Source: Alisma plantago-aquatica
Taxonomy: Eukaryota; Streptophyta; Magnoliopsida; Alismatales; Alismataceae
Reading direction: 5' to 3'
DNA: 64,000 nucleotides
Assembly (NCBI GenBank): GCA_963693085.1
Contig: OY856410.1
Location: forward strand, 887,481,835-887,545,834
Part shown: piece after piece, positions 45,571 to 59,115 of the stretch
How the letters are laid out: every line of letters begins with the position of its first letter
Numbering within the stretch: position 1 is the stretch's first letter
Program-made: the position numbers and the translations under genes
Notes under the pieces: model-generated
What the model was told of the DNA's origin: nothing
The model's database searches: none
The model's input: only the letters and a program-made list of their open reading frames with translations

Positions 45571-48510
45571 GGTGTTTTAGATAATTAAAAGAGTAATTAT
45601 CTACCCAGTTTGGCAACACATGTTCTAAGACATCAATTTGTATTATTTTGATCAAACTTCTGATATACTTGAATATAATAAAGAAAAGGAGAGAACTCTA
45701 AAATTTGGAGAGAAAGAGGCATTTCATGAGAAATTAGTAATTGTTTTAACAAAAGATTTAAAAGAGAAAGTTTAATATATATAAAAGACATCAATATAAT
45801 TTGAGGAAGGTAGTGATGAGTTTAGTTGAAGAGAGGACTTATTTATTTAAGGAAATATATTTTTTAAGGAAAGATAAAGAATAATCTAGAATAGGTATTT
45901 CATCTTTACACACCTTCCTTAGTAAATGTTGGTTGCCAACCAAGTACTTCTATCGTGAAGTTGGCAAAAACCATTAGGGAAGTTATGGATATGGTTTTGG
46001 GGTTTTTTTACTGCTGTAAGAAGGTCTTTTGGTGGGTTAGTAACTAGAGGAATAATGATCCTTCCAAGTCATTAGGTCATGACTGTCCTTTGTCATATGG
46101 AAACACCAACCCTCCCTCTTAGGGATGACCTCTCCAATCTCTTCCTCATAAACTTAGTATATATATAGCATTGGTCTTTGACCAAGGGGAAAAAGGAAGG
46201 GCTAGAGTGTTGTCTTCAACCCATTTTTCTCAACAAGACCTGACCTACTAGTTTCAACCCTAGAAGCACAACTTGGGACAAGTTTCAAGGATCCCTAGAT
46301 ACGAGAGCAAGATCCAATGCTTCTAGGATGCGTTGGTCTTCCTTACTCATGCTGAAGTTTGAGGTATGACCCTCATCCCTCTTCTTTTCTATCAGTTTAC
46401 ATCTGCAAACCTCTAGCAAACCCTAGACATAGTCTCCTTGAACTCCGACCACTGTTGACCAAGCCTGGGGTCTAGCTAGGTCCGAAAATGGTATAGAGGA
46501 CCTCCTCGATGCCCTATGGCCTCACCAAGGTTAGGAGTAGGGAGGGGATGCATCACTGGAATGGCTCACCCATGACATACCTAGCATGTCATGGGGTTGA
46601 TGAAGAATCAAAGTTGTTGGACCAGAATACCGCTGAGTGCGTAGTAGCCCATGGCATCACGGGTTGGGTAGTAGAGTCTTTTCATCATAATACTAACCTA
46701 GTTTGTGTTTATATATAACATGAGTTAGTTGCCTACATGGCACTTGGTGATTGGTCGAGATCTTATTGTTTTACAATTAACATAAGGAAACCTGAAATCT
46801 CAGTATTAGAATGTCGAGTATATGGAAACTGTTTATTCTGTCACTTAATCTGCTATGGTTCAACATAATGGTAATAATGATGATAATGATAAAGGTGGTA
46901 TGATAAGGGTTTCTAAACTGAATAATCTCATGCATGTGTAATTGGGATTAAGGAATCAATAGTGTAAAGTGTGATAAACTTAAATGTAAATGGTCTGATT
47001 TAAATGTTCATTATAGCCTAATGTGTATAATTCGATGAAAATCCTAATCCTTGATATGTTTTAAATATTAATTATCATGTGAGTCATTAAATTGATTATT
47101 AGAGTAGAAAAACCCTAATTTTGGTGATTATGTTGCTTAACACAGTAAATTCCATTATTTTGAGATGATATCTATTGTTTGTAAATATAATGCTAATCTA
47201 ACATGATCATAATCATAATGGTGATAGTTATAGTTGCCAATATGAATAAGAATGCATAAGAAGAATAAGGGATTAAGATCCTAACTTGTGAAGTTGGTAA
47301 AATCCTTAACGTGATCTAGAAAAAGGATAATATGAATCCAATGATTAGGGTATTCACCTAATGTTTAACATGTGATGGAAATAGGGTTCATACCCTTATT
47401 CCTTATCTAACCCCTAAAATCTAGATTAGGGTCGAGTAGGGTTTGATTGGAATAACATGAACGGTGACCCTTCATGATTTACATAAATGTAGATTAAATG
47501 ATTGGATTCTTTGCTTTCTTGATTGGATGATATGCTCAAAATTGACATATAAGAATGAATCACTTAAGTTTTAATGACATGATCTAGGGTTTGAGGTGTT
47601 ACCTCACCCTTATGCAGAAATAAAAGTGTAATAGATTGGACACCTAGGTGAGAAGGTACTCAACAACTGACATTGAAAGCACAAATGAAAAAATTTAATC
47701 ACCAAGAGATGATATCATGTAATACTAAAGATGTGGATATACCTTGATATGCATTCATGTGCCAATCCTAGTAACAATGTGAGGAATTTGCATATCAATA
47801 AAAGTTGTGAAAGATATCTGAGTAGGGTTTCTAAACCTAAGTTGTGAAATTAAGATGAGTTATCATTCACCTTAACCTTACTAAGGTTGCATCTTGGGGA
47901 CCAAATTCCTTTTAAGGAGATGAATGTTATATCCTCAATTGAAAAGTGATTCCTTAATTGTATTTGGTTGGAATAACATGGGTTTGACCAGTAGGCCAAG
48001 CAAGGACCAAGCAATATGTCACATTGCAAATAAAAGCCTTGTGGCACAACATGAAAGGAATTTGTATATGAACAAATATTAATGTCTTCGTGAATTATTG
48101 AGCAATAGAAATATAAGATACTATTTGAGTTCCCAAAAGAAAATAAATTATGTGGTATTTTAGATAATTAAAAGAGTAATTATCTAGCTAGTTTGGCAAC
48201 ACATGTTTTGAGACATCAATGAGTATTATTTTGATCTAACTTTTGGTATACTTGAAAATAATAAAGAAAAGGAGAGATTTCTAAACATCTGGGAGAGAAA
48301 GAGGCATTTCATGAGAAATTGGTAATTGTTTTAATGAAAGGTTCAAAAGAGCAAGTTTTATATATATATATATAAAAGACATCAATATAACTTGAGGAAG
48401 GTAATTGTGAGTTTCCTTGAATAGAGGATAATTGATTTAAGGAAATAAGTTGTTGAATGGCAACAAATTATCTACAATATGTGTTTCATCTTTACACAAC
48501 TTTATTAAAT
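45301..48510 (+). mobile_element. Probable internally deleted LTR element
   Basis: Direct repeats at about 45301-45927 and 47925-48510 start TGTTATATCC or a variant. The second lacks about 45 bp near its start. Just before the second lies GGGGACCAAATTCC, then TTTTAAGGAGATGAA, the layout of the polypurine tract of Del/Tekay-type Ty3 elements. A TATA-like run is at 46159-46168. The space between (45928-47924) has no coding sequence. The first repeat's start is also present in copy A at 27585, so that LTR was already there before the tandem duplication. LTR ends are not defined, so this is a partial reconstruction. Confidence 0.5.
47905..47924 (+). other. Polypurine-tract-like sequence
   Basis: AATTCCTTTTAAGGAGATGAA-type sequence immediately upstream of TGTTATATCC at 47925. 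This pattern precedes the 3' LTR in many plant Ty3 chromoviruses. Confidence 0.5.
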
Positions 48511-50091
48511 AAGAAAGAAGTACAAGGAAAAAAGTGATTTTCTGTAGTATATGATTTTTTTTTCTAAAATATAAATTGTGAAAGGAACACCAAAGGATAT
48601 ACATTTGTTAATATATGATACCAGTTCTACATGTAAAAAAAAATATTATAGTGAAAGGATAGTTAGTTATGATCCTAGTCATTCATATCAGTAATCCAAT
48701 TTAGTATTTTACAATGTTTATTAATCCTAGTCTTATAGCTTACGAGTGCTTTGATATTGGAATAGAAAAATAGTAAACTTCAAAACCATGAAGTGAAGTT
48801 TCTTTAGTAACTAAATCGTGGTAAAGAACAATAGTACAAATTGAACTATACAAACTGAGATAGTTAGATCAGATTGATAGTATTAAGGTAACACCTCAAG
48901 AGAGTATGGCATCATGTAAGATGATTCATTTTTTCTTTCTCTTTCCTACAAATTTAATGTGACATAGAAATTCTTTTTATGTCGTTGAATAGAATAGTTT
49001 AAAATTTGTTGTGATTCAAAGTTAAACAAAGGAGTGGATGTTGAAGTCATTATTCAAATAAGAAAAATTAGAGTAAGTAAAAAAAAAGATTTTAGTATTT
49101 AAGAAGAAATCTTGAATGTACTTTTTCAGCACATATATGTTTTGAGGAAAAAATCTTTTATGGATGAGAGATTATAATGTCTCTAATTGTCTTAGCGTCT
49201 AATTAGGGTAAACACACATGATTACATGCTTAAGTAAAGTGATAATCATTTAAGAATGATTAATAATGAGATGTATAATTTCAATGTTTTAAACCTAATG
49301 AGGAATTACAAACATGTTTTTAATTTGAAAAAAATAGTGTGTGAGAAGTGTAAACCCTAGTCGGTTGAAATTAGGGTTCTTATTGAATACAAATACAAGA
49401 TTTCCTAAAAGCAATGGTGTAGTAAATTATGTTTAGTATTTTATAGGTAACGTTTATTTATTTAAAATTTGTACAACTCAATTGTAAGAGTTATTTCAAA
49501 ATTTTAGAAATTTTTTTGTTATTTAAATCTATTGGTCAATCAAATTGCAATTCGACCAACCATGCTGCAGACTACAATATGGGGAGTGTAATGTATAATT
49601 GGTAGTTATTTGTTTCCAACTTTGAGTAAATATTATAATGGATCTCTAAAACTATATTTCAAACAATATACTACTTTTTAAATAATTTTGAGAGGCTTCC
49701 TGACCTATTCAGGTAATGTTTTTCCCCTAAGGTTTATAACAAAAAATTATGCTACGATAAAAGAAAATGTAAGGTAGGGTTAATTAATAATTGTACCAAT
49801 CTCCTTAATTTATCTATATGAGTAACCTAATACACTATTAGATCCCATATTTTTGATGCATTACAAATGAATGAAACCCTAGATAAAGATGAAACATTAG
49901 GGTTTGAGTGAGAAAGGAGGTGGAGCTGATGATCTCGGGTTTGATCTTGTGAGGAGTGTTGAATGCATGTAAGTTTACCTTCTTTAGATAGGTTTTTATG
50001 TTGAATATTATCTTACATGTCTATATTCCTTCCCTATTCTGATTTTATTCAATATGGTATCAATCCTCTCATATAATTCTTTCTCTATAAT
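48511..50091. other. AT-rich sequence without a recognisable feature
   Basis: I see no coding region or element end in this 1.6 kb. The last five bases (ATAAT, 50087-50091) should be the target duplicate of the Ty3 element that begins at 50092. Confidence 0.45.
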
Positions 50092-53000
50092 TGTAACGAC
50101 CATCTCGTGAAAACAAGATCAACAAATTTAAACTAATGCGGAAGCGTTTTGTTAGCAGTGAAATTATTGAAAATCAGAAAATTTTAAAACTTCTTGTACA
50201 GAGATCTACAAACTGTGAAACTCGTTTATAAAGAAATAAGATAAGTTATTTACAAACTGATTCACCATTACATCTTTGTAATATCTCATCTCGAGAGTCA
50301 CAACATCAACTTCCCTATTAACTGTATAAGGCAAGATACAAAAATCTCAAGGCATTACGCCAAAATCTCAGATCTATTTAAAACATCTAAAGACTCCTAG
50401 GACCTGAGAGTACAGAGACAACACATAGGACATTTCTATCTATAAGACTTGATAGACAGTGTCTCCACCTGAGGATCATTGTTGTCCCTGATGTTGTTGC
50501 TGTTGCTGTTGCTGCTCACCCACTGAAAGGTTCCTTTGTCCTCGGCATCTACCTAAAAAGTCAAATCCCACAGGGGTGAGATAATTGAATAGTTGTCCCA
50601 GCGAGAGTTATAACTCTCTTCCATAAGCATTGTTATTGCAATTATTAAAATAATAATGAGCATAAGAACTATAATTATTCAACAACAGGCAATTTATTGA
50701 ATAAACTAAGTAGAGCAGCATTATTTAAGCAATCATTTCAATTATAACTTGATTGAATGACAAGACATATATCAATAAGAAATATGAAGAACATGTATAT
50801 TACTAGTCCAATAGGACTAAATAAACAATGCATCATCAATCATTGTTTCTTGTAGTTCAACCTAAGCAATTATGCTACACGGCTGATTACAATTTACAAA
50901 CATATTTATGCCCTAAGGAGATGAGATATACCACTCACACTCCAACCGACCATTACGAAATCACAATCGGCACCATACATAGGTCATCAGAAGAGCCGAA
51001 TTCCTATGACCTCATCTTCCTCAGTCAGTGTGAGGTACAACATACATGACATCTTGTGTCTCTACTATAATAGCTTTCCAGGGTATTCTGGCAACTTCGC
51101 TATTAGAGTTACAGTGGCATGTTGTACTCTCTTTTCCATCGAGGGATTTATTGTTTATCTCTCATCGATGCGGCATTAACAACATCATAGGGAGATTAGT
51201 GATACATCATCCCGGCATAAACATATAATGACAGATTGAGAGATTTGATGTTTATCTCACATCAACTCCTCCATTAGGACGTAAGGATATTCACGTCCAT
51301 AACCCCCACATACTCAAAAGTATGCTCTCCAGGAGTTCCCTTAGGAAAACCTGTTTCACCATCATTTAACTTCTGACAATGATGGATCTATGGTCAGGGC
51401 TCTACATGATATCATTATACTTGATTATTTAAGTACATTTTGGCATTCTTTTAACATCAGGCATGTTTCCAAACACAAACCAATAAGACAATTTCTATAA
51501 AGAAAGAGTACTAATTGTATCAAGTTCATATCACATATTGTTAACATTGAGATATCAATCCCTAACCATCTCATAATTATGATTCAGGAATGTGGTTATT
51601 CAAACCCTTAGATCATCAAAACACTTGTTACCATGTAACATATTGCCATCAAGTCATTTAACAATATGAACATGATTGTAGCAATGCAGATATTTCTCAT
51701 GGCTCATACAGTCTATCAATTTCATTTGTTACCTCTTACTAGGCAACATAGCATATTATTACTTTCAAAGCTTATAAAGTGCTTTGAATGAATATGGAAT
51801 CATAACCCTTACCTGGCTATGCTCACTTCTTTATAAAGACCTGCATGACTAAAATAATTAATATCATGCACATTATATCTGTATCAGCACAATACAAATT
51901 ATTTCCAAGTCAAGTATAGAACACCACGGCCATGCTATCTTGCACGGTCGTGCTACATAAAATTACCACGACCATTTTACATCACCACGGCTAGTTTCAA
52001 GGGTTAGGGTTTCCTATTCAATTTAATTAGGGTTATCCAACCCCTTTCGCTTAAAAAGGTATAGTGATTCCTCATTTCATAATTCAATCATAGAGTTTCA
52101 TGCTTACAAGCATAACCCAGAATTAGGGTTTACTGTTCATATCATCACATTTCCCTAGATTAGGGTTTACTATTCACATTATAATGAATTCAGAGCATAC
52201 CATCATCATGTATGAGGATTAATTCCATTAATTCCCTCAAATTAGGGTTAAGATTCATTAACCATCTTAATTAGGGTTTTCATGATCTCACTATGAAGGA
52301 TCATACCCTAATTAGATGTATTCATATATATTGGAAGTTTATTACCTGATTAGCATTCATATAGGAAGTCTTATCTCTCCTCTTTCTATTAGATGATATT
52401 TGCATCACCCTTGATTAGGCTAAGTTAATTCAACATTGACATCATGGGTTATATCATTACTATTGTGATCATTAGGCCTTACTCATCCAAAGAGTACTAA
52501 TCACTCTATCCCATCAAGAGTACCTTTATAATGATCACAACTGATAATAACATGCATTAATCAACTAATTACTTGGTCCCTTAATCACTTCAGGTACCTA
52601 TGAGGTTAAGGTTAATCAACCACTAAACTATCTTGACCACTAAGGCATCAAACGATCTTGACCTTCATAAACCTCAAACGGTCTTGCATACTAAACCCTC
52701 AAACGGTCTTGGACAGACCATGAAACTGTTTGGTGTTGAAGACCGTTCGGTCTTGTTTGACTTTTGAAACCGTTTGGTAAAGTGCACACTCAAGACCATT
52801 TTCCCAAGATGGGGTGAAGACTGTTTGGTCAAGTTTGACTTTGAAACCGCATGAACATAGCCGATCTTGAAACTGCATGAGACCAAATAGTTTGGGATCA
52901 TTTGGTCCCAAACGGTCTTGAGACTGTTTGTTCTTGAACGGTCTAGATACTGTTTGGACCCAAACGGTCTTGAGACCGTTTGGTCCAAACCACCTCAAAA

Positions 53001-55276
53001 CCGCAAGGACCAGAAAGTGTCTCAACCATTTCAATTGAGTTACGGTTTCCAATGTTGAACCCCTCAATCGATCATGTACTTATTAGCCACTCATCAATTG
53101 AGTTAATTAGGTCAACCCTTAACTGATTTGACACTCAATTGACCCTCAATTGATCATCAATTAGGCTTTGGATCAATTGGATTAGGGTTGGAAATGGATG
53201 ACCCTTCAACATACTTCAATGTGAGTCTAATTAATTTGAAATCATCGAACCATCATTCAATTTGGTCATGACCTGACCCCAAACGGTCTTGGGATCGTTT
53301 GGATATCCTCCAAACGGTCTTGAGACCATTTTACCAAGTCAACACCAAAAACTAACTCAACCAATTAAGGTTTGGTTCATTGGATTGATCACTAGGTCAA
53401 CAATCAATTGTACTTCAATTTGTTACCTTTAGATCTTCAACCACTTGACCATAGTCAACCCTAGACCTCCAAACGATCTTGGGTGACCCCCAAACGGTCT
53501 TGGGATCATTTGGGTGACCTCCAAACGGTCTTGAGACCGTTTGCCCATTATTTCATCAAAAACTAAGACATTCAATTAAGGTTTGAACCCTAGGTTTGGT
53601 CACCAAATCAACAATCGATTATTCATCAACTTGATATCACTGGGTCGTCAATTGGTCAACCTTACTTAACCCTAGACCTCCAAACGGTCTTGGGTGATCA
53701 CCAAACGGTCTTGAGACCATTTGGGTGATTCCCAAATGGTTTTGAAACCGTTTGGGCCACTCAACCCAAACTTCAACATAATTCAATTATTGAAATCAGC
53801 AATTGACCCGATTAAGGTTTAGATGATTGATGGGCCTTCAACTGGTGATTCACTTGGAATTAATTGATGATTTTTTGTAGGTAATTAATCTACATTATTC
53901 AAAACAGTCCTCCAAATGGTCAATGTCTGGTCAACGCCTCCAAACGGTCTTGGACCATTTGCTTCCATGCGTTCTTGTGAAACTGTTTGCATTCAAATGG
54001 TTTGAAACCGTTTCCTCCAAACGGTTTGGCAAACTATTTGCTAAAGTTGGGAGACCGTTTGTTAAAGTATATTCTTGGATAAACACGGGAATTAACGTCA
54101 TCATCTTCTACCTCAAGAACAGAGTCTGTTCTTCACGTAAATGATAGCAAGAACACACAAAGGTGTCTAAAGAAGAAGTATAAGCAACAATTTTAGGAAA
54201 GAAGGTTGCATTAACAAAACTTAAGGGTTAGAGTTATAAAATCCACCTCTAGAACTGATCCAAGGCTCCAAGATTCGTAGAATTAATGGTGGATGAAGCT
54301 CCAATAGTTTTCCAAGCTTTGTTCTTCAAGTTTTGGATGGAGAAGATGGCTAGAAAGAAGAATCGTGTGAAAAACACCAATAAACCAACCTTGTTTTATG
54401 GTTTCCACCATGAATTTGAGGTAGATGGTGATCAAAGCTTACCAAACTAGCTTGGTCGTCCTTCCTCTGGTCTAGAGCTCCTTCTTGGTTGGCTAAAGCA
54501 AGAAGATAAGGAAAACAACTAAGGGAAACGATCCTTTGCTTTGTTGGAAAGATACACATATATATTTGGATATTTTCAAGGAAAGTGAAAAGAAGAGGAT
54601 TCTCTCCTTTTATTTCCCAACTAAAGCCACAAAAACTTCCTCCATCCTTTGGCCACGTTTCCACCTTCTATACTCATGCAAAACTCCTCCATTATCCAAG
54701 GTTAAAATGGAAAAGAACTAACACCTTAAAGAAAGATATAATAATATCCACCTTTATTGGATATTACTTAATATATTATTATTTGTGAGTAATTTCCACT
54801 CCTACCATGATCATTCAAATGAGGCACCCTTCTCATTTTCTTTGATCTACTTGATGCCAAGAAACATGAGAGATCCTTTAGAGGGTATAATTACATGTTG
54901 AACCCTAGGTTTTGGGTAAATTGCACTTTACACCAAAACTAGATTGTAAAGCACAAGGATTGCTCTTCAAGCTATATCTTGGTGTTCAAGCTTGTGGAAT
55001 CCATATCACCACATCATATACATTCTTATGATGTCTCAACATCAGAGGAACATCTTAACATGTGCAATTTGCAAGTTAACCCCTCAACTTGGGTAATGTG
55101 CACCATAGTCCATAATTAACAAAACAATGTTGCAACATTATGCAAAAAGGATTGGAATTGAAATATAAGTTCCTTGAAAGCCTTAATTATATTTCAAAAG
55201 ATAGCCACAAGCATCTAATCACATATTTAAGTAAAACACCTAGGGTTATTACATAACCCAGGTCAGGGATGTTACA
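50092..55276 (-). repeat. 3' LTR, 5185 bp
   Basis: On the plus strand it begins TGTAACGACC and ends GGTCAGGGATGTTACA, a TG...CA LTR. It is unusually long. Positions 52674-54065 carry a dense palindrome array (separate entry). A short frame at 50828-51049 is present in both LTRs simply because they are copies. The ATAAT just outside is the expected 5-bp target duplicate; its partner would lie near 65300, outside the window. Confidence 0.92.
52674..54065. repeat. CCAAACGGTCTTG palindrome array in the 3' LTR
   Basis: More than 20 copies of CAAACGGTCTTG or its inverse over 1.4 kb. Many are paired head to head as 11-bp arms CCAAACGGTCT and AGACCGTTTGG around TG (for example 52959-52982). The spacing is irregular. 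The other LTR has the same array at 62700-64000, with scattered CG to TG or CA changes. Confidence 0.9.
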
Positions 55277-55290
55277 AATTATCCGCCCTT
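55277..55290 (-). other. Polypurine tract
   Basis: The minus strand reads AAGGGCGGATAATT directly before the 3' LTR, preceded by GGGGACGAAATCCTTGT. This is the primer for plus-strand DNA synthesis and is typical of Del/Tekay elements. Confidence 0.8.
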
Positions 55291-55326
55291 ACAAGGATTT
55301 CGTCCCCTAAATCATTACAAAACATA

Positions 55327-56411
55327 TTAAGAAAAATGTGCAGGGTATTTCCTTCTCATTTCTTCCTCTAGTTCCCACGTAGCTTCTTCAATTCCACGGT
55401 GATTCCAGAGGACTTTTACAAGACTTATATCTTTCTTTTTCAGCTTTTTAATTATTCTGTCAAGGATCGATACATGTCCTTGTTCATAAGATACATCATC
55501 ATTCAACTCTATTTCCATAGGTTGCAAAACTGATTCTGTATCAGGATGACATTTCCTTAACATGGAAATGTGGAACACTGGGTGTAACTTTTGCAGCTCT
55601 GGTGGTAACTCTAGTTTATAAGCTACCTTTCCAATCCGTTCAATGATTGGATAAGGCCCCATAAACCTAGGAGCTAACTTTCCTTTTCTTCCAAATCTAA
55701 GAACTCCTTTCCAAGGTGAGACTTTGAGGTACACTCTGTCTCCAACTTGGAATTCTAAAGGTCTACGACGCTTATCAGCATAAGATTTCTGCCTATCCTG
55801 TGCAGTCTTCAACTGTTGTTGTATGATTTTAATCTTCTCGGTGGTCTGCTGCATAAGATCAGGACCTAAAAGTTGATATTCACCGGTTTCATACCAACAT
55901 AAGGGTGATCTACAACGTCTACCATACAAAGCTTCATAAGGTGCCATATCAATACTGTTTTGATAGCTATTGTTGTAGGCAAACTCCATCAAGCTTAGAT
56001 GTAGATCCCAACTTCCTGTAAACTAGAGAACACATGCCCTAAGCATGTCCTCCAAGGTTCGTATAGTCCTTTCTGATTGTCCATCAGTCTGTGGATGAAA
56101 GTTGTACTAAACCTTAACTGTGTGCCTAAGGATTTATGAAGTCACTCCCAAAAACGACTCGTAAACTGGGGACCTCTGTCAGAAACAATGGTAACTGGGA
56201 CTCCATGCAGTCGTACTATCTCATCTACATACAACTGTGCCAGCTTCTCAGCAGAATAGGTTGTTTTGACAGGTAAGAAATGTGCTGTCTTTGTCAACCT
56301 ATCAACTATTACCCAGTTGGAATCATGTCCTTTGGCTGTTCTGGGTAATCCAACCACAAAATCCATGGTTACATGATCCCACTTCCACTGTGGTATGGGT
56401 AAAGGTTGCAT
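55327..56411 (-). pseudogene. Integrase core, GPY/F motif and chromodomain-like end
   Basis: Two frames. The first (56411-56142) has the DDE-type core: [13 protein letters not shown] (first Asp), then [14 protein letters not shown] (second Asp). After a region with stops at about 56110 and 56025, the second frame (55992-55327) starts MMEFAYNNSYQNSIDMAPYE, the end of the core. It goes on to GPYPIIERIGKVAYKLELP (GPY/F) and a C-terminus with VLWNHRGIEEATWELEEEM, the fold of a chromodomain. Integrase joins the element's DNA to the host chromosome; the chromodomain steers it to marked chromatin. Stops between the frames inactivate it. Confidence 0.9.
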
Positions 56412-56414
56412 TGT

Positions 56415-56624
56415 TCATGCAAGCTTCTGGTGTTCAACTTTAACTTGCTGACACACTTGACACCGCATAACAAACTCAGCAACGTCCTTCTTCAAACCAG
56501 GCCACCAATACATATCTTTCAAGTTACGATACATCTTGGTGCTTCCTGGATGCATAGCATACATTGAAGAATGTGCTTCTTCCAGGACTAACTTCCTTAA
56601 GTTATCCACATCCGGCACTATCAT
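56415..56624 (-). pseudogene. Integrase zinc-binding (HHCC) domain
   Basis: The frame contains EEAHSSMYAMHPGSTKMYRN and later MRCQVCQQVK, the H-x-H...C-x-x-C zinc domain at the N-terminus of integrase. It is separated from the core by a stop near 56412. It lies directly downstream of the RNase H region, as usual. Confidence 0.88.
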
Positions 56625-56672
56625 TCTACCATGATAACAAGATACTTGATCATCTAAATCATGGAACCCTTC

Positions 56673-57428
56673 TCATTTCTCATTACCATACTCTGATCTA
56701 ATCTGCTGAACTGCGGCATCAACTTGTTGTGCCTCCTTAATCTGTTGTCTTAGGGTAGGTTTTATATGCATCTCAGCTAACAGTCCAGATAACAATGATA
56801 CTCTTAACTGCACATTATCCTGCCTTAAAGATATAAGCATATCCCTTCTAGAGCATACCAAAGAATTCAGCTGTGCTCTATCTAAGGCTGGTGTTACTGA
56901 TTTCCTACTTAAAGCATCAACAACTACATTGGCCTTTCCTGGATGGTAATCAATTGTACAATCATAGTCCTTGATTAACTCCATCCAGCGGCGTTGCCTC
57001 ATGTTAAGCTCATGCTAAGAAAAGATATACTTAAGATTCTTATGGTCTGTGAAAATTTGGAATGTCTCTCCAGAAAGATAATGTCTCTAGATTTTCAAGG
57101 CATGAACTACAACAGCTAGTTCTAGATCGTGTGTCGGATAATTATCCTCGTGTTTCTTAAGCTGTCAAGAAGCAAAAGAAATCACTTGTTTATCCTGCAT
57201 CAACACACATCCTAGTCCATTCTTAGAGGCATCACAGAAAACTATATATCCTTTTCCTTGTTCAGGTAACACCATCACAGGTGCACTTGTCAATCTCTCC
57301 TTTAACAGCTGGAAAGATTGATGACACTTATCACTCCAGGAAAAAGGAACATCCTTCCAGGTCAACTTAGTCAAGGGTAAATCTATAGAACTAAAGTTCT
57401 TAATGAACCTCCGATAGTAGCCTGCCAA
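56673..57428 (-). pseudogene. Reverse transcriptase thumb and RNase H
   Basis: The first frame (57428-57165) has [20 protein letters not shown] and [15 protein letters not shown], where FCDAS holds the first RNase H aspartate. After stops at about 57162 and 57088, the second (57002-56673) begins [20 protein letters not shown], then [15 protein letters not shown]. The last block usually reads NVVADALSR, so alanine is replaced by valine. The order matches Ty3 pol. Stops make it inactive. Confidence 0.9.
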
Positions 57429-57709
57429 CCCTAAGAAACTACGGATCTCCGTCAGTGTCTTCGGATGTTCCCATTACAGGACAGATTCTACCTTTTTAGG
57501 GTCAACACGTATACCTGAAGCAGATATTACGTGTCCAAGAAAAGAAACTTCTGGTAACCAGAACTCACACTTGCTAAACTTAGCATATAACTTATGCTTT
57601 CTTAGCAAAGTTAGGGCCTAACAAAGATGTTGTTCATGCTGTTGAGCATCTTTACTATGATCAGGATGTCATCTATGAAGACAACAACACATTGATCGAG
57701 AAAAGGTCA
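57429..57709 (-). pseudogene. Reverse transcriptase catalytic (FIDD) region with stops and a frameshift
   Basis: A TAG at 57707-57709 ends the preceding frame. Past it the minus strand reads VVVFIDDILI, the Y/F-x-D-D catalytic block of reverse transcriptase. Right after it the frame shifts (one base missing around 57655) and another TAG follows near 57620. This separates the palm from the thumb. Confidence 0.8.
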
Positions 57710-59115
57710 GAAGATTCTATTCATGAGTTCCATAAATGCATCTGGTGCATTTGTCAGTCCAAATGACATAACTATGAACTCATAGTGACCATACCTTGTC
57801 CTAAAGGAAGACTTAGGTATGTCACCCTCCTTAATACGTAACTGGTGATATCCCGACCTCAAATCTATCTTTGAGAAGACAGTTGCACCATGCAACTGGT
57901 CAAAGAGATCATCAATCCTAGGCAAAGGATACTTATTATTTATTGTTACTTTATTTAACTGTCTATAATCAATGCACAACCACATTGATCCATCTTTCTT
58001 TTTAACAAAGAGGACTGGAGCACCCCAAGGTGAAGTACTCAGTCGGATGAAACCCTTCTCAAGAAACTCTTGTAGTTGTTTCTTGAATTCTGCCATCTCA
58101 GCAGGCACCATCCTATACGATGTTTGTGCTATTGGCTGCGTGTTCGGGATTAGATTAATCTCAAAATCAATCTCTCGAGGCGATGGTACACCTGGAAGTT
58201 CTTCAAGAAATACATCTTCAAATTCCCTGACTATCGAAACTTCAACAGGGTTAAGACTATCCATGGTAGTATCTACCACATGGGTTAATAATGCATAACA
58301 TCCTTGCCTCATCAGTTTCTCACCAACCATAGCTGACACCAAATAGGTTGGTAGAATCTTTCTTTCTCCTTGAAAGATCCATGTGTCACTTTCATCACTG
58401 AACACAGCTTGCTTGGACTCACAATCCAAGACAACCTTATACCTTTCTAAGGTATCCATCCCAAGGATTACATCGAATCCATGCATCTCAAGTGGTATAA
58501 GATCCACTTGAATGTGATGTTTAGAAAAGAAGAGGATGCAGGGAGAACATATCTCCCGTAACACAGCAGATCCCATCAAAGGAGTTTCTAGTAGCAAACT
58601 ATCTGTCCTATGACTTGTAGTTAGGTTGCAGTCAAGAATCACTCTTCGAGTGATAAAGGAGTGTGTAGCACCCGGATCAATTAAAACAGATACAACGCAA
58701 GATGTAGACATATCAGAATATAACAATTCCATCTGACCTGCCACAACCCGAGGGTTGATCATTGCATCAGGCGGATTCATCACATAGAATCTTACTGTTT
58801 CCTGTGGTTGATTCGGTGCTCGATGACTTGGTACCGATGATCCAGCTTGGGACGCTTGTCCACGTCCTCTAGCGTTGCCTGGAAATTTTTGCCTTTGAGA
58901 TCCTTGCTGACTCTGCCTTTGAGGTTGAGTTACATTCACTTCTCTGGCTCTGCAATCTTTCATTAGATGTCCCATCTTTCCACATATATAACAACTTATG
59001 TTCAGTTGTTGTGGTCTGGGTGGTCCTATAACCAACATAGATGTTGAACTGCAAGCTCCTTCTAGCGGTAGGCTTCGTCCTCTACCCCTATTCGACATAC
59101 ACTGCGTTTGGGCTG
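57707..59115 (-). pseudogene. Zinc knuckle, aspartic protease and reverse transcriptase N-half
   Basis: A long frame (open from 59230, in phase with the element from about 59100). [14 protein letters not shown] at about 58952-58993 is the gag zinc knuckle. [14 protein letters not shown] at about 58655-58690 is the protease site, in the D-P-G form seen in many chromoviruses. After a linker, reverse transcriptase starts at about 58140: [38 protein letters not shown] and [20 protein letters not shown]. It stops at NRIF followed by TAG. In the living element this would be one Gag-Pol polyprotein; here a frameshift near 59090 separates it from gag. Confidence 0.92.

Noticed and set aside
50828..51049. 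A 73-codon frame conserved at 60852-61073
   Set aside because: Both are the same place in the two LTRs of one element; conservation is explained by LTR copying, and no domain is visible.
52674..54065. A CRISPR-like repeat array
   Set aside because: Repeats are irregularly spaced and variable, and lie in an LTR of a plant retrotransposon; there are no cas genes and the setting is eukaryotic.
57972..58298. Plus-strand frames over the Ty3 pol region, also at 59041-59451 and 59581-60006
   Set aside because: They are antisense to the protease, reverse transcriptase and gag of the minus-strand element.
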